Source of the DNA: Verrucomicrobiales bacterium
GTDB lineage: Bacteria; Verrucomicrobiota; Verrucomicrobiia; Limisphaerales; JAYPXF01
Length of the DNA: 64,000 nucleotides
Direction of reading: 5' to 3'
Assembly (NCBI GenBank): GCA_002715965.1
Contig: PBAL01000008.1
Location: 70,762 to 134,761, forward strand
Within the stretch, counting starts at the first letter, position 1. Every line of letters begins with the position of its first letter. A program made the position numbers and the translations under genes. This document shows positions 1 through 8,859 of this stretch, in pieces. The notes under the pieces were generated by a model. The model worked only from the letters and a program-made list of their open reading frames with translations. It was not told the DNA's origin and did not search any database.

Positions 1-268
1 TGTCCGGGAACAGGTTCGGAAAGTCCGGCATCAGGTGCAGGCGTTTCCGAAAGCCCGCCTCATCTCGCTTGATCGGTTCGCCATCGATTAAGACGCCCCC
101 GCCGTCAGGCACAATCAGTCCCGCCAGGCAGTTGAGCAAGGTGGTCTTTCCCGCCCCATTGACACCCAGAACACATATGATTTCACCCGGTTCAAACTTC
201 AGCGAAACCCTGTCCAAGGCTTTGGTCAACAGATAGCTTTTCGTGAGGTCCTTTGTTTCCAGATTCAT
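1..268 (-). CDS. ABC transporter ATP-binding protein (N-terminal part, runs off window)
   Basis: Read on the minus strand from the ATG at 266-268, the frame stays open for 89 codons to the left edge. It begins like a standard ABC ATPase and has a clear Walker A, GVNGAGKTT, at residues 35-43, followed by the usual LLNCLAGLI helix. The signature and Walker B motifs lie outside the window, so only nucleotide binding is shown directly. The next gene upstream on the same strand (370-951) is a broken membrane protein, which would fit an ABC exporter permease/ATPase pair. Substrate unknown. Because the permease-like partner is damaged, the transporter may no longer work. Confidence 0.88.
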   Translation of the reverse strand, partial: MNLETKDLTKSYLLTKALDRVSLKFEPGEIICVLGVNGAGKTTLLNCLAGLIVPDGGGVLIDGEPIKRDEAGFRKRLHLMPDFPNLFPD

Positions 269-369
269 TGGGCCACTCTCGTATTTCGGTTGTCAGGAGA
301 CTAGATCTTCGCCGGAGAACACGGCAATCGCAATCGGGATTCAACAAAAACGAAGTTGGCTGGTTCGAT

Positions 370-951
370 TCAGGCCCGCACCGAACACAAACACTTTTTG
401 TCCTCTGTGGAACGGCTGTCCAACAAGTGTCTGAGCCAGGCGAAGCTCAAGCGGGCGGAGATTCTCAATGTGACCAGGAATGCAGGCACTCCAAAGTCCC
501 GGTGAAGATTTTTTGCTCCAGCCAACAGTAAAGCGATGACTCCGATCCAGATCACTGCCAGGACGAGTATTCGCCTCCACCCCCGCCGCGAATGCGGATG
601 CACGCATCCATTGGAGGCCATCAGCATCACCGTGCCTATCACCGGCGTCAGGACGATTGACACGAGAAATGCGCCCAGCCCCGGCTACAGGATCAGATGG
701 GAGTAGGTTCCCGTGTTGTCGAAATAGAAGATCGCCGCGCCCGCAATCAGAGAGGATGGAATCAGCAGTACGGAGAGACGGTAACCCACGCTGGCAGCTC
801 CACGCAGCAGCTTGACCCGGTTATCGGGCAGGCGCCCCTTGTGAAACTGCTCCATCAAGGTGGAGGGCTTGGCCATCCACAGTATGGGGACCGTGGACAG
901 GAATATCCGTGACAGATCTCCCAGGAACACCACCCAGAATGGCGAGTTCAT
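370..951 (-). pseudogene. Membrane protein remnant (ABC permease-like) with in-frame TAG
   Basis: One minus-strand frame encodes about 193 residues, rich in hydrophobic segments, with a TAG at 685-687 in the middle. The frame is the same on both sides: it reads ...YSHLIL-stop-PGLGAFLVS..., so this is a single-base nonsense change rather than a frameshift. A TGG (Trp) at that codon would restore it. Predicted membrane segments include residues around VLLIPSSLIAGAAIFYF, AFLVSIVLTPVIGTVML and ILVLAVIWIGVIALLL. The position just upstream of an ABC ATPase gene suggests the C-terminal part of an ABC permease, but no family motif proves it. The frame is open upstream to 1027, so the true N-terminus is uncertain and may be lost. 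Confidence 0.6.
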
Positions 952-958
952 GTAGGGC

Positions 959-992
959 AGAGATATGTCCGAAAGTTGTGGATGAGCGGTTG
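959..992. repeat. 34-bp dispersed repeat, copy A
   Basis: The 34 bases here match 62994-63027 at 32 positions in the same orientation; both differences are T/C transitions (the core is ATATGTCCGAAAGTTGTGGA). This copy lies immediately upstream of the broken permease gene. It could be the end of a mobile element or a small dispersed repeat; no transposase is beside it. Confidence 0.7.
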
Positions 993-1320
993 TGATGGGC
1001 AGCCAACAGGGAGTGCATTGAATTGATTATGCTGCTTGATGTTTCTGCTCGTCGCCGTCGATGGATATCACTCCAGCGATGATCTTGTCCAGTTGGTGGG
1101 AGCCGTTGGGTGGCGATATTTCGCACTCGCTCACGGATACAGAAGGTGGGCGATCCAGATACAATCTGTCACGAAATGCCAGGTTCAGGATGACGGTCGC
1201 AAATCCCCGTCAGTCGGACTGTGGAGCCTTGAAATTCTTAGAATAAACGTGACTTTCCGGGGGGCAAATCCAGTTGAATTCACGAAATCGCAGGTTACAA
1301 TCGCTCGTCTGAATACACTC
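993..1320. other. Intergenic stretch without recognisable gene
   Basis: Frames are open across parts of this stretch on both strands, but none shows a recognisable domain or a good start, and the open plus-strand frame that enters the DUF1549 gene is best explained as its upstream leader. I see no hairpin terminator or tRNA. It presumably contains the promoter of the gene starting at 1321. Confidence 0.4.
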
Positions 1321-3633
1321 ATGAAAATCGAGAAATCCCTGATTCTGGTGGCAGTATTCGTTTTTGTCCTCCCACTCCAAGCAGAGATCAAGAAGGCCAA
1401 GGCTGGCACCAAAAAGGTCGATCAACTCGTAAACAAACTCCTGGCCGAGAAGGACCTGACGCCTAACAAGCCAATCAGCGACGAGCAGTTTGTCCGACGT
1501 ATTTACCTCGCTGCGATTGGGCGTATTCCGACTGGGGCAGAGGCTGCCGAGTTCCTCGCGAGCAAGGCCGCGAAAAAGCGAGATAACCTTATCGATGAAC
1601 TCCTCGAATCAGAAGGTTATGTTTCCCACTTCTATAATTACTGGGCGGACATCCTGCGCATCAATCGTCGGCTGGGACGTTCAGGCACTGCCAACGAATA
1701 TGCCTACAAGCATTAGGTGAAGGAGAGCCTCCGCAGCAACAAGCCGTATGACAAGTTTGTCTACGAGATGGTATCTGCCACGGGCAACAACTACGAGAAT
1801 GGTGCGACTGGCTATTACCACCGTGATCGCGGCATGCCATTGGACAACATGGCGAACACAGTGCGCGTTTTTCTGGGTACGCGCCTGGAATGCGCGCAGT
1901 GCCACGACCATCCGTTCGACAAGTGGAGTCAGAAGGACTTCTTCAAGATGGCGTCCTTCACCTATGGAGTTCGTGCCGGTTACAGCCGCAATGGAAACGA
2001 CGTCCGCCGGATGATCGGCAATGATCGCCGGGAGAAGATAATGAAGATCTCGGAGGAAATCACCGGAATGAAGAACTTCTATCCGACGCGACGTGAGTCG
2101 GACATCGATCGGATGTTCGAGAAAGATGATCGCCGGAGCATTGCGCGTCGTCGTGGCATCGAGACCGCCGAGGAATACAAGGCGCTGAACAAGAAGGTAA
2201 TGGCGGCCGTGAGTAAGCTGGACGTAGACAATCGCACCATGGGCCGGGTCATCAGCGATATCTACAACCCCGTGCGTTACTCGGCCATGAGCGTTCGCGA
2301 CCGGAATGCGAAGCTTCCTCATGACTACCAGTATGACGACGCGGATCCACACGATGAGATCGAACCGGAGCCGATGTTCGACAGCAAGTTTGATCAGGAA
2401 ATCCTTGAGAGCAAAGGTTACCTTCCGGCTTACGCCACGTGGATGACCTCCAAGGATAATCCTCGATTCACCCAGGTGATTGCCAACCGTCTTTGGAAGA
2501 AGGCATTCGGCGTCGGGTTGTTCGAACCGGCCGACCAGATCACCGATCACACGAAGCCGGCCAGCCCTGAGCTGTTGAAGCATTTGGAGGAATCCATGGA
2601 GGAACTCGACTTCGATATGAAGTCGTTCCTTGCCATGCTCTTCAAATCGAAGGCCTGGCAGCGCGAGGCGTTTGCGGAGGAGATTCCGATCGGTGAACCG
2701 TTTCACTTTGCCGGGCCCGCGCTTCAGCGCATGAGTGCCGAGCAGATCTGGGATTCGGTTGTCGCACTGGTCATTCCCGATTCCGATCACTTTCAACCCT
2801 CACTCGGCCGCGAGCTCAGCGACATTGATCGCGAGCGCAGAATCAATGAAGCCATTGCTGCTCACGAACCTGAGGACTTTAAGGACATGGTTCTCGAATT
2901 GACCGCTCAGGTGAAGAAGAGCTACGCCAAGCAGGACAAAGTTCGCGAGGCATATAACAAGGCCCGGCAGGACGAGGATGATCAAAAGACCCGCGAGCTT
3001 TCGCAGGAACTCCGCGGCATTCAGCGCGAGATGCGCAGCAAGATCTACAAGGTCGCCTACAACGGCACCGATCGCCGCGGAGGTCGCAGCATGCAATCCA
3101 TGATGGCCGGTGCTGGCATGTCTGGCGACGGCGAGCGTTACGTTCGCACTTCCACGAAACGTCCAAAGGTCAAGATGCCTGAAGGCCTGACACGCGATCA
3201 GCAACGCAAATGGATCCGTGACCAGAAATACGCGGCTTCATCCTGGAGCCGCACAGCCAGCCAGATGATGCGTTCCTCCGAGCTTCCGACACCCGCCCCG
3301 CGCGGTCACTTCCTTCGCGAGTTCGGCCAATCCGATCGCGAACTCATCCAGAACGCCAATGACGGAGCCAGCGTTCCACAGGCATTGAACCTGATGAACG
3401 GCGATATTGCCGATCGGCTTCGCCATCCCTACTCCGTCCTCGGGCAGGCGCTCGAGAAATGCGAGAGCCCCGAGGATGAGATCAAGACCATCTACCATCT
3501 GATGCTCACGCGTCAGCCGAGCCAAGCTGAGATCGACCGCCTCCTCAAGGTCTATGAGTTCGAAGGCAGGAACGCCCGGCGCAATGTCATCTGGGCGATG
3601 CTCAACACCCAGCAGTTCATTTTCAGCATATGA
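1321..3633 (+). pseudogene. DUF1549/DUF1553 protein interrupted by an in-frame TAG
   Basis: The ATG at 1321 gives a signal peptide (ILVAVFVFVLPLQA) and then the N-terminal part of DUF1549. At codon 132 (1714-1716) a TAG ends translation, yet the same frame continues for another 638 codons with full DUF1549/DUF1553 character: the CAQCHDHPFDKW motif near residue 190, the conserved NRLWKKAFGVGLFEPADQI stretch, and the C-terminal ALNLMNGD and MLNTQQFIFSI. Family members usually have Trp just before the (I/V)KESL..NKPYD motif, so TAG here fits TGG to TAG. Members are exported and pair with DUF1501 proteins, as with the gene that follows. Unlike the other two copies in the window it has no N-terminal cytochrome (PSCyt1) domain. 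Either a recent pseudogene or an assembly error. Confidence 0.85.
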
Positions 3634-3761
3634 TTCCCAATCCTTGTCGTAATCGTTGTCCTCATCTTCGAATCAGGCCAATGAGATTGAGACAAGGAAT
3701 TCTGACAAAGATCAACACACGCTTTTGAGACCGCTTAACCCTTAAATCCACCACACGCACC

Positions 3762-5039
3762 ATGAACCTATTCCGTAATCAAGACCTCACCCGGCGCAAC
3801 TTCATGACCACCGCCAGTTCGCTCCTTGGTGTCAGCTTCCTGCCCAACTACCTCGGCGCAGAAGAAGCCAAGGCCGGCGTGCCGCTGCGCAAGAAACCCG
3901 CTCAGCGACTGATCTTCTTGTACATGGGCGGGGGCATGACCCACCTCGACACCTTCGACACCAAGCCCGGCCATGACAACCAAGGGCCGGTGCGCGAGAT
4001 CAAGACCAACGTACCTGGCATACGCGTCTCGGAATACCTGCCCGGCCTCTCCAATCACATGGACAAGATGTGCGTGATCAATTCCATGAGCTCCCGCGCC
4101 GGAGCGCACGAACAGGCCCGCTATCTCATGCACACCAGCTACGAGCAGCGCGCCACGATCAAGCACCCTGGAATCGGTGCCTACATGCTCAAGTATCTCG
4201 GCAAGCTCAATCAGGACCTGCCCGGCAACGTATTCATTGGCGGCAATTCCCGTATCGACGGTGGAGCGGGCTTCTTCGAGTCCTCTTACGAGCCGCTTGC
4301 AATCAACAATCCTGAAAGCGGCCTGCGCAATATCCGGGCTCGCTTCAATCCCACCGACTTCCGCAACAACCTCGATCTTGCCGCCGAACTCGATGGCGGT
4401 TTCCGCAAGAAATACAACCTCAAGGCGACCCGCGCTTATACCTCCATGTATAAGGATGCCGTCCGCCTGATGGAATCCGAAGACCTCAAGGCCTTCGATC
4501 TGAGCATCGAAAGCGAAGCGACTCGTGAGATGTATGGCGACAATCCTTTCGGCCAGGGCTGTCTGCTCGCCAAACGCCTCGTGCAACATGATGTCCGCGC
4601 CATCGAGGTCACCTATGGCGGCTGGGACACCCACCAGAACAACTTTATCAGCGTCCCGGAACGCACTGCCGTTCTCGACCAGGCTCTAAGTGCTCTGCTC
4701 ACCGACCTGGACCGCACCGGGCTCCTCGACTCCACCCTGGTGGTCCTCTCCACCGAGTTTGGCCGCACCCCGCGCATCAACCAGAACGCCGGCCGTGATC
4801 ACTACCCGAAGGCATTCAGCACGGTGCTCGCCGGCGGACGTGTCAACGGCGGCCAGAAATTTGGCAAAACCGATGCCGGAGGCGAAGAAGTCGACGAAGG
4901 TGAAATGTCTCCTCAAGATTTCAATGCCACGATTGCCTGGGGACTCGGCGTCTCCACCGACCGCGTCGTCATGAGCCCCAGTCTCCGCCCCTTCAAGGTC
5001 GCTCATAAGGGCAAGCCGAACACCGGGTTGTTCGCCTGA
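3762..5039 (+). CDS. DUF1501 family exported protein
   Basis: A 425-residue protein with a Tat-type signal (TRRNFMTTASSLLG, residues 11-24). It carries the DUF1501 hallmarks: MGGGMTHLDTFDTKPG near residue 55, GGWDTHQNN around 287, and STEFGRTPRIN followed by GRDHYP. DUF1501 proteins belong to the alkaline-phosphatase-like fold clan and are nearly always paired with a DUF1549/DUF1553 partner, as here (128 bases after the broken gene at 1321). Their reaction is not established; sulfatase- or phosphatase-like hydrolysis is often assumed. A strong terminator follows, so the two genes form one transcription unit. If the upstream partner is truly broken, this gene has lost its usual partner. Confidence 0.9.
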   Translation: MNLFRNQDLTRRNFMTTASSLLGVSFLPNYLGAEEAKAGVPLRKKPAQRLIFLYMGGGMTHLDTFDTKPGHDNQGPVREIKTNVPGIRVSEYLPGLSNHMDKMCVINSMSSRAGAHEQARYLMHTSYEQRATIKHPGIGAYMLKYLGKLNQDLPGNVFIGGNSRIDGGAGFFESSYEPLAINNPESGLRNIRARFNPTDFRNNLDLAAELDGGFRKKYNLKATRAYTSMYKDAVRLMESEDLKAFDLSIESEATREMYGDNPFGQGCLLAKRLVQHDVRAIEVTYGGWDTHQNNFISVPERTAVLDQALSALLTDLDRTGLLDSTLVVLSTEFGRTPRINQNAGRDHYPKAFSTVLAGGRVNGGQKFGKTDAGGEEVDEGEMSPQDFNATIAWGLGVSTDRVVMSPSLRPFKVAHKGKPNTGLFA

Positions 5040-5064
5040 TTTGCATTACCATCTGGACTCACTC

Positions 5065-5095
5065 AAGGCGTGGCTGCGAGCCACGCCTTTTTCTC
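5065..5095 (+). terminator. Rho-independent terminator after DUF1501 gene
   Basis: An 11-bp perfect stem (AAGGCGTGGCT / AGCCACGCCTT) around a 3-base GCG loop is followed directly by a T-rich run. It lies 25 bases after the stop of the DUF1501 gene. Confidence 0.88.
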
Positions 5096-5184
5096 TGTAG
5101 GTCCGCGTTTTACTCCGTTCAGATGATTGTATCATTTCGAATTCTTACCGATTTGGGACGGAGTAATTAAGCCTGTTCCCGTTC

Positions 5185-5472
5185 ATGCGCATCACTCTCA
5201 AGGTTGCTGTTATCATGCTGCTCGTGGCTTTGGTGCCACTTGCCGGCTTCGGGTGGATTGCGTTGGAGATGGCGCGAGAGAACGTGCGGTCGCAGGTGGA
5301 GAAACAGTTGGGGGTGGATGCGGCCCTGACGATGCAGAAGATTCAGCAGGGCGACTTTTCACATCGCGCGCCGGAGACGGGGCGCGATGAATTGGGGGAC
5401 ATGGCTCGCGCCTTTAATTCGATGTCGGACCGGTTGATTTCCCCCAAGAACCTGGGGCATGCGATAGGATGA
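5185..5472 (+). pseudogene. Sensor histidine kinase remnant (one TM helix plus half a HAMP domain)
   Basis: The 95-residue frame starts with a membrane helix (VAVIMLLVALVPLAGFGWIAL) and then jumps straight to the second half of a HAMP domain (GDFSHRAPETGRDELGDMARAF...SMSDRL). In an intact kinase a periplasmic sensor, a second membrane helix and the first HAMP helix would lie between these, and a DHp/ATPase domain would follow. All of these are missing, so the gene has an internal deletion and a 3' truncation. The frame ends in the first bases of the next gene (overlap 5469-5472). I do not expect a functional product. Confidence 0.75.
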
Positions 5473-6842
5473 ACGCCACCATCACAGCTCCTGAGTATCG
5501 ATCCGATGGCAGCTTCGCGCTGGCTGAATTGAGTTTCGACGGATCGTGTGAGACCGGCTGGAAGCTTCGAAGGAATGGCGAGCCGCATTTGGAATTGGGA
5601 CCCGGCTACACCTTGATAGACGTGGAACAATGCGGGGTGTGCTCGACCGATCTTGCTCGGGCACTTCTTCCGTTCCCTTTGCCGCAGGTGACCGGCCATG
5701 AGATTCTCGGCAGGGACGAGGACGATCGCCGGGTGGTCGTGGAAATCAACGCATCACACCGCGCTCGAGGCGTGGGTGAGTGTCAGTTCTGCGCGAAGGG
5801 GCTGGAACGGCATTGTCCCGAGAGATTGGTGGTGGGCATCCACGATCTTCCTGGAGGGTTTGGTTCGAAGCTGCTTGCGCCGGTCAATGCGGTGATTCCA
5901 TTGCCTGATGAAATCCCGTCTGCGGCCGGCGTCCTGATTGAACCCTTGGCCGCGTCGTTGAACGCAGTTCAGATGATTGCTCCAACGGCTGGAGATCGGG
6001 TGATGGTTCTTGGCCCCCGCAGACTGGGCATGCTGGTCGTGGCTGCCCTCGATGCCTATCGCGAGGCGAGCGGTGTGCAATTTGAAATCATCGGCGCTGC
6101 GCGGCATGAGCACCTGCGTAGTTTGTCGCGGGAATTTGGTGCGGACGAAGTTATTGAGGTCGTGGGTGAAGGCGAAAATCATACGGAACCGGTCGCGGAT
6201 GTGGTGATCGACACGACGGGCAACCCGAAGGGATTGGAACTGGCACTTCGCCTGGCGAATCGGGAAGTGCACCTGAAGTCCACCCACGGGCAGCCTGCCT
6301 TGGGCTTGTCGCATTTGACCGAACTCGTGGTTGATGAGATGTCCATCACGCCGTTCCATGCTGCTGCCCTGAGGAATCAGCGGGTGGCATGGCTGGGAGC
6401 GGACGTGGTGGGTTCGGAATTGCAGGCGGACGTGCTCCGAGGATCACCGGACGAGATCTTTGAGTGCTTGAAATCCGATTCCACTGGCATTCCTCGGGTG
6501 GATGTTGCGGTAGTGGATTCCGCGCAGTTGGTGGATCGAGCCATTCGACCCAGCACCGAGCATGAGCTTTCGCTCGTCAAACCACGGGGGAGCGTTGCCC
6601 TGATGCAAGGTATGGAAACGTCGGGTTCATCCTTGCTCGCAGCGGTGACGCAACGCGGATTGCGGCTGTCCAGTTCCCGCTGCGGTGATTTCCATGCGGC
6701 GATCGATCTGTTGTCGAAAAACGAGGGGCTTCGCGAGATTGGTGAACGTCTGGTCACGCATCACTTTTCGAACGCGGACATGAATGAGGTGTTCGCCGTG
6801 GCGCGCTCTCCGGAATGCATCAAGGCGGTTGTGAAGATTTGA
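5469..6842 (+). CDS. Zinc-type (MDR) alcohol dehydrogenase family protein
   Basis: 457 residues, clearly longer than the usual 340-380 of this family. The N-terminal catalytic domain has the expected zinc ligands, Cys55 in EQCGVCSTD and His77 in GHE. In the structural zinc lobe only three cysteines remain (GECQFC..., Cys105, Cys108, Cys116); the position of the first is Val. A Rossmann segment follows (GDRVMVLGPRRLGMLV), with an altered glycine motif. The extra C-terminal stretch after about residue 300 contains a second nucleotide-fold-like part. It probably oxidises a polyol or alcohol with NAD(P)+, but the substrate cannot be named. The start overlaps the kinase remnant by 4 bases, so its native promoter may have been displaced. 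Confidence 0.75.
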   Translation: MNATITAPEYRSDGSFALAELSFDGSCETGWKLRRNGEPHLELGPGYTLIDVEQCGVCSTDLARALLPFPLPQVTGHEILGRDEDDRRVVVEINASHRARGVGECQFCAKGLERHCPERLVVGIHDLPGGFGSKLLAPVNAVIPLPDEIPSAAGVLIEPLAASLNAVQMIAPTAGDRVMVLGPRRLGMLVVAALDAYREASGVQFEIIGAARHEHLRSLSREFGADEVIEVVGEGENHTEPVADVVIDTTGNPKGLELALRLANREVHLKSTHGQPALGLSHLTELVVDEMSITPFHAAALRNQRVAWLGADVVGSELQADVLRGSPDEIFECLKSDSTGIPRVDVAVVDSAQLVDRAIRPSTEHELSLVKPRGSVALMQGMETSGSSLLAAVTQRGLRLSSSRCGDFHAAIDLLSKNEGLREIGERLVTHHFSNADMNEVFAVARSPECIKAVVKI

Positions 6843-6889
6843 CCGGACTCGACACGGGTTTGGGCTCCCGATAGGATATCGATTATTCA

Positions 6890-7375
6890 GTGAAGGTATT
6901 GAACAAAATTGGTTTGATGGCGTGTGTGTTGGTCCTCGGCACTGCATGCAAGACCTCCACAGTCGAGTCTCGGCGCACCGAGCGTTGGGGCGCGTACAGT
7001 GCGCTGCCGAAGTCCCAACAGGCCCTGATCGACCAGGGTGATATCGAAGCGGGAATGGGGGAAGACGCGGTCTACATCGCCTGGGGAGCTCCGGCGCAGA
7101 TCCTGGAGAGCGGAGACAAGACCGGGAAGACGATTACCTGGCTCTACGAAAGCACGACGCATGACACGCATTATCGTTGGCGGACCTACCAAGTTCGTCG
7201 CGACGATGGGACACTCTATCTCGATCGCCGAATGGTGCCGGTGACCCAGTTTCGTGACTATGTTTCCGCGAGGCTCATCTTCAAAAACGGTGAACTCCAG
7301 CGCTGGGAAATGAAACCCCGTCCGGGACGTCGAAGCACGATCGGAGGTGGAGGTGCCGGGTTCATTTCTTTCTGA
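6890..7375 (+). CDS. Lipoprotein with BamE/SmpA-like fold
   Basis: 161 residues starting at a GTG, with a lipoprotein signal (LMACVLVLGTAC, lipid-modified Cys20). After it comes the short helix-strand pattern of SmpA/OmlA (BamE-like) domains: GDIEAGMGEDAVYIAWGAP, i.e. the 'a...G.....V...lG.P' signature, and then WLYES and a strand that predicts a beta sheet. BamE-like domains are usually anchored in the outer membrane and bind protein partners. The tail is glycine-rich (GGGGAGF). It lies 14 bases upstream of the purine permease gene and may be co-transcribed with it, though no functional link is evident. Confidence 0.6.
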   Translation: MKVLNKIGLMACVLVLGTACKTSTVESRRTERWGAYSALPKSQQALIDQGDIEAGMGEDAVYIAWGAPAQILESGDKTGKTITWLYESTTHDTHYRWRTYQVRRDDGTLYLDRRMVPVTQFRDYVSARLIFKNGELQRWEMKPRPGRRSTIGGGGAGFISF

Positions 7376-7389
7376 GCTTTCGTTCGCGC

Positions 7390-8790
7390 ATGACCGAAGT
7401 ACTGGACCGCTATTTCAAGCTGAAAGAGTCGAACAGCACAGTTCGGCGTGAAGTGCTGGCCGGCGCAACCACCTTCGTTACGATGGCCTACATCATCTTC
7501 GTGCAGCCCGCTGTGTTGTCCGGGAAAATGTTTGGATTCGAGACGGGCATGGATTTCGGTGCCGTCATGACGGCAACCTGCCTGGGAGCGGCCATTGCGA
7601 GTGCGATCATGGGAATCTACGCACGCTATCCCATCGCGCAGGCACCTGGCATGGGGCAGAACTTCTTCTTCGCGCTGACGGCGATTCCTGCCGCCACTGC
7701 CGCTGGATTCAGCAACGCGTGGGAAACGGCGCTCGGCGTGGTGTTCGTCTCGGGTGTGCTCTTCTTGCTGGTCTCGTCATTCAAGATTCGCGAGACGCTG
7801 CTGAACGCCCTCAGTCCCAGTATGAAACACGGGATCGCCGTTGGAATCGGGCTATTCATCGCCTTCATCGGTTTGCAGAACGCGGGTTTGATCGTGAAGT
7901 CACCGGCTACCGGAGTGACCTTGAATCACCATTTCTTGTCGCCGGATTTGATGGTGTTTTTTGTTGGAGTGATCGTCGCGGTTTCCCTTCACGCACGGCG
8001 CATCCCCGGGTCCGTCTTGCTGGGTATTATGGCGGCAACTGTCCTCGCGTGCATTCTCAAGGTGGCCGGTGCATCGGATGTGTATCCGGAATCCAAGCTG
8101 GCTACGATGTTCCAATTTGCCTCCGGCGTCTTCGCGACACCGCCTTCGATCAGCCCGGCCCTGTTCAAGATGGATCTGGGCAATGCATTGTCCACGGCAA
8201 TGCTGCCGTTCGTTTTGGTGTTTCTCTTCATGGTCCTCTTCGACACGGTGGGAACGCTGGTTGGTGTTTCCGAACAGGCCGGGTTGATCGAGGGCAACGA
8301 ATTGCCGCGCGCGCGGCAGGCATTTACCTCAGACGCACTTGGCACGACGATCGGCGCCTGCCTGGGAACGTCGACGGTAACCGCCTACATCGAAAGCGCG
8401 GCCGGGGTGGAGCAGGGCGGTCGCACCGGACTGACGGCTGTGACGGTTGCAATCCTGTTTCTGCTGGCGTTGTTCCTGAGTCCGATCGTGGCGATGATTG
8501 GCGGTTATCCCCCGCTGACGGCTCCCGCGCTGGTGCTGGTTGGGGCGATGATGTTCAAGGGAGTTGGAAAGATTGACTGGTCTGATTTTACGGAGGCGTT
8601 CCCTGCATTCGTCGTAATGGTGGGAATTCCCTTCAGCTACTCAATCGGTGATGGTTTGGCCTTGGGGATTCTGTCGTATTCAGTGGTGAAACTCCTGTCC
8701 GGCCGGCATAAGGACGTGCATTGGGTGGTGCATCTGCTCGCCTCGGTGTTGCTTCTCTACTTTGCGTTCGTGCGTAGCAAAGTTGGGTGA
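7390..8790 (+). CDS. AzgA-type (NCS2) purine permease
   Basis: A 466-residue polytopic membrane protein of the AzgA/PbuG/GhxP guanine-hypoxanthine permease family. Recognisable blocks are EVLAGATTFVTMAYIIFV near the N-terminus, ARYPIAQAPGMGQNFFFA (residues ~77-94), DTVGTLVGV (~282), and GTSTVTAYIESAAGVEQGGR (~335-354), which is the family signature. About 12-14 membrane helices are evident. Members import guanine, hypoxanthine or adenine with protons. The length is standard and the start at 7390 agrees with the family N-terminus. Substrate preference among the purines cannot be told from the sequence. Confidence 0.92.
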   Translation: MTEVLDRYFKLKESNSTVRREVLAGATTFVTMAYIIFVQPAVLSGKMFGFETGMDFGAVMTATCLGAAIASAIMGIYARYPIAQAPGMGQNFFFALTAIPAATAAGFSNAWETALGVVFVSGVLFLLVSSFKIRETLLNALSPSMKHGIAVGIGLFIAFIGLQNAGLIVKSPATGVTLNHHFLSPDLMVFFVGVIVAVSLHARRIPGSVLLGIMAATVLACILKVAGASDVYPESKLATMFQFASGVFATPPSISPALFKMDLGNALSTAMLPFVLVFLFMVLFDTVGTLVGVSEQAGLIEGNELPRARQAFTSDALGTTIGACLGTSTVTAYIESAAGVEQGGRTGLTAVTVAILFLLALFLSPIVAMIGGYPPLTAPALVLVGAMMFKGVGKIDWSDFTEAFPAFVVMVGIPFSYSIGDGLALGILSYSVVKLLSGRHKDVHWVVHLLASVLLLYFAFVRSKVG

Positions 8791-8859
8791 GAACCACTTC
8801 GTATTCCGGTGAATCAATGCCGTTGACAGCCCGTCAGTTAACCGCAAACCATACCGCCC

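Noticed and set aside
1681..2796. 371-codon minus-strand open frame under the DUF1549 gene
   Set aside because: Antisense to a recognised DUF1549/DUF1553 sequence; no independent protein features.
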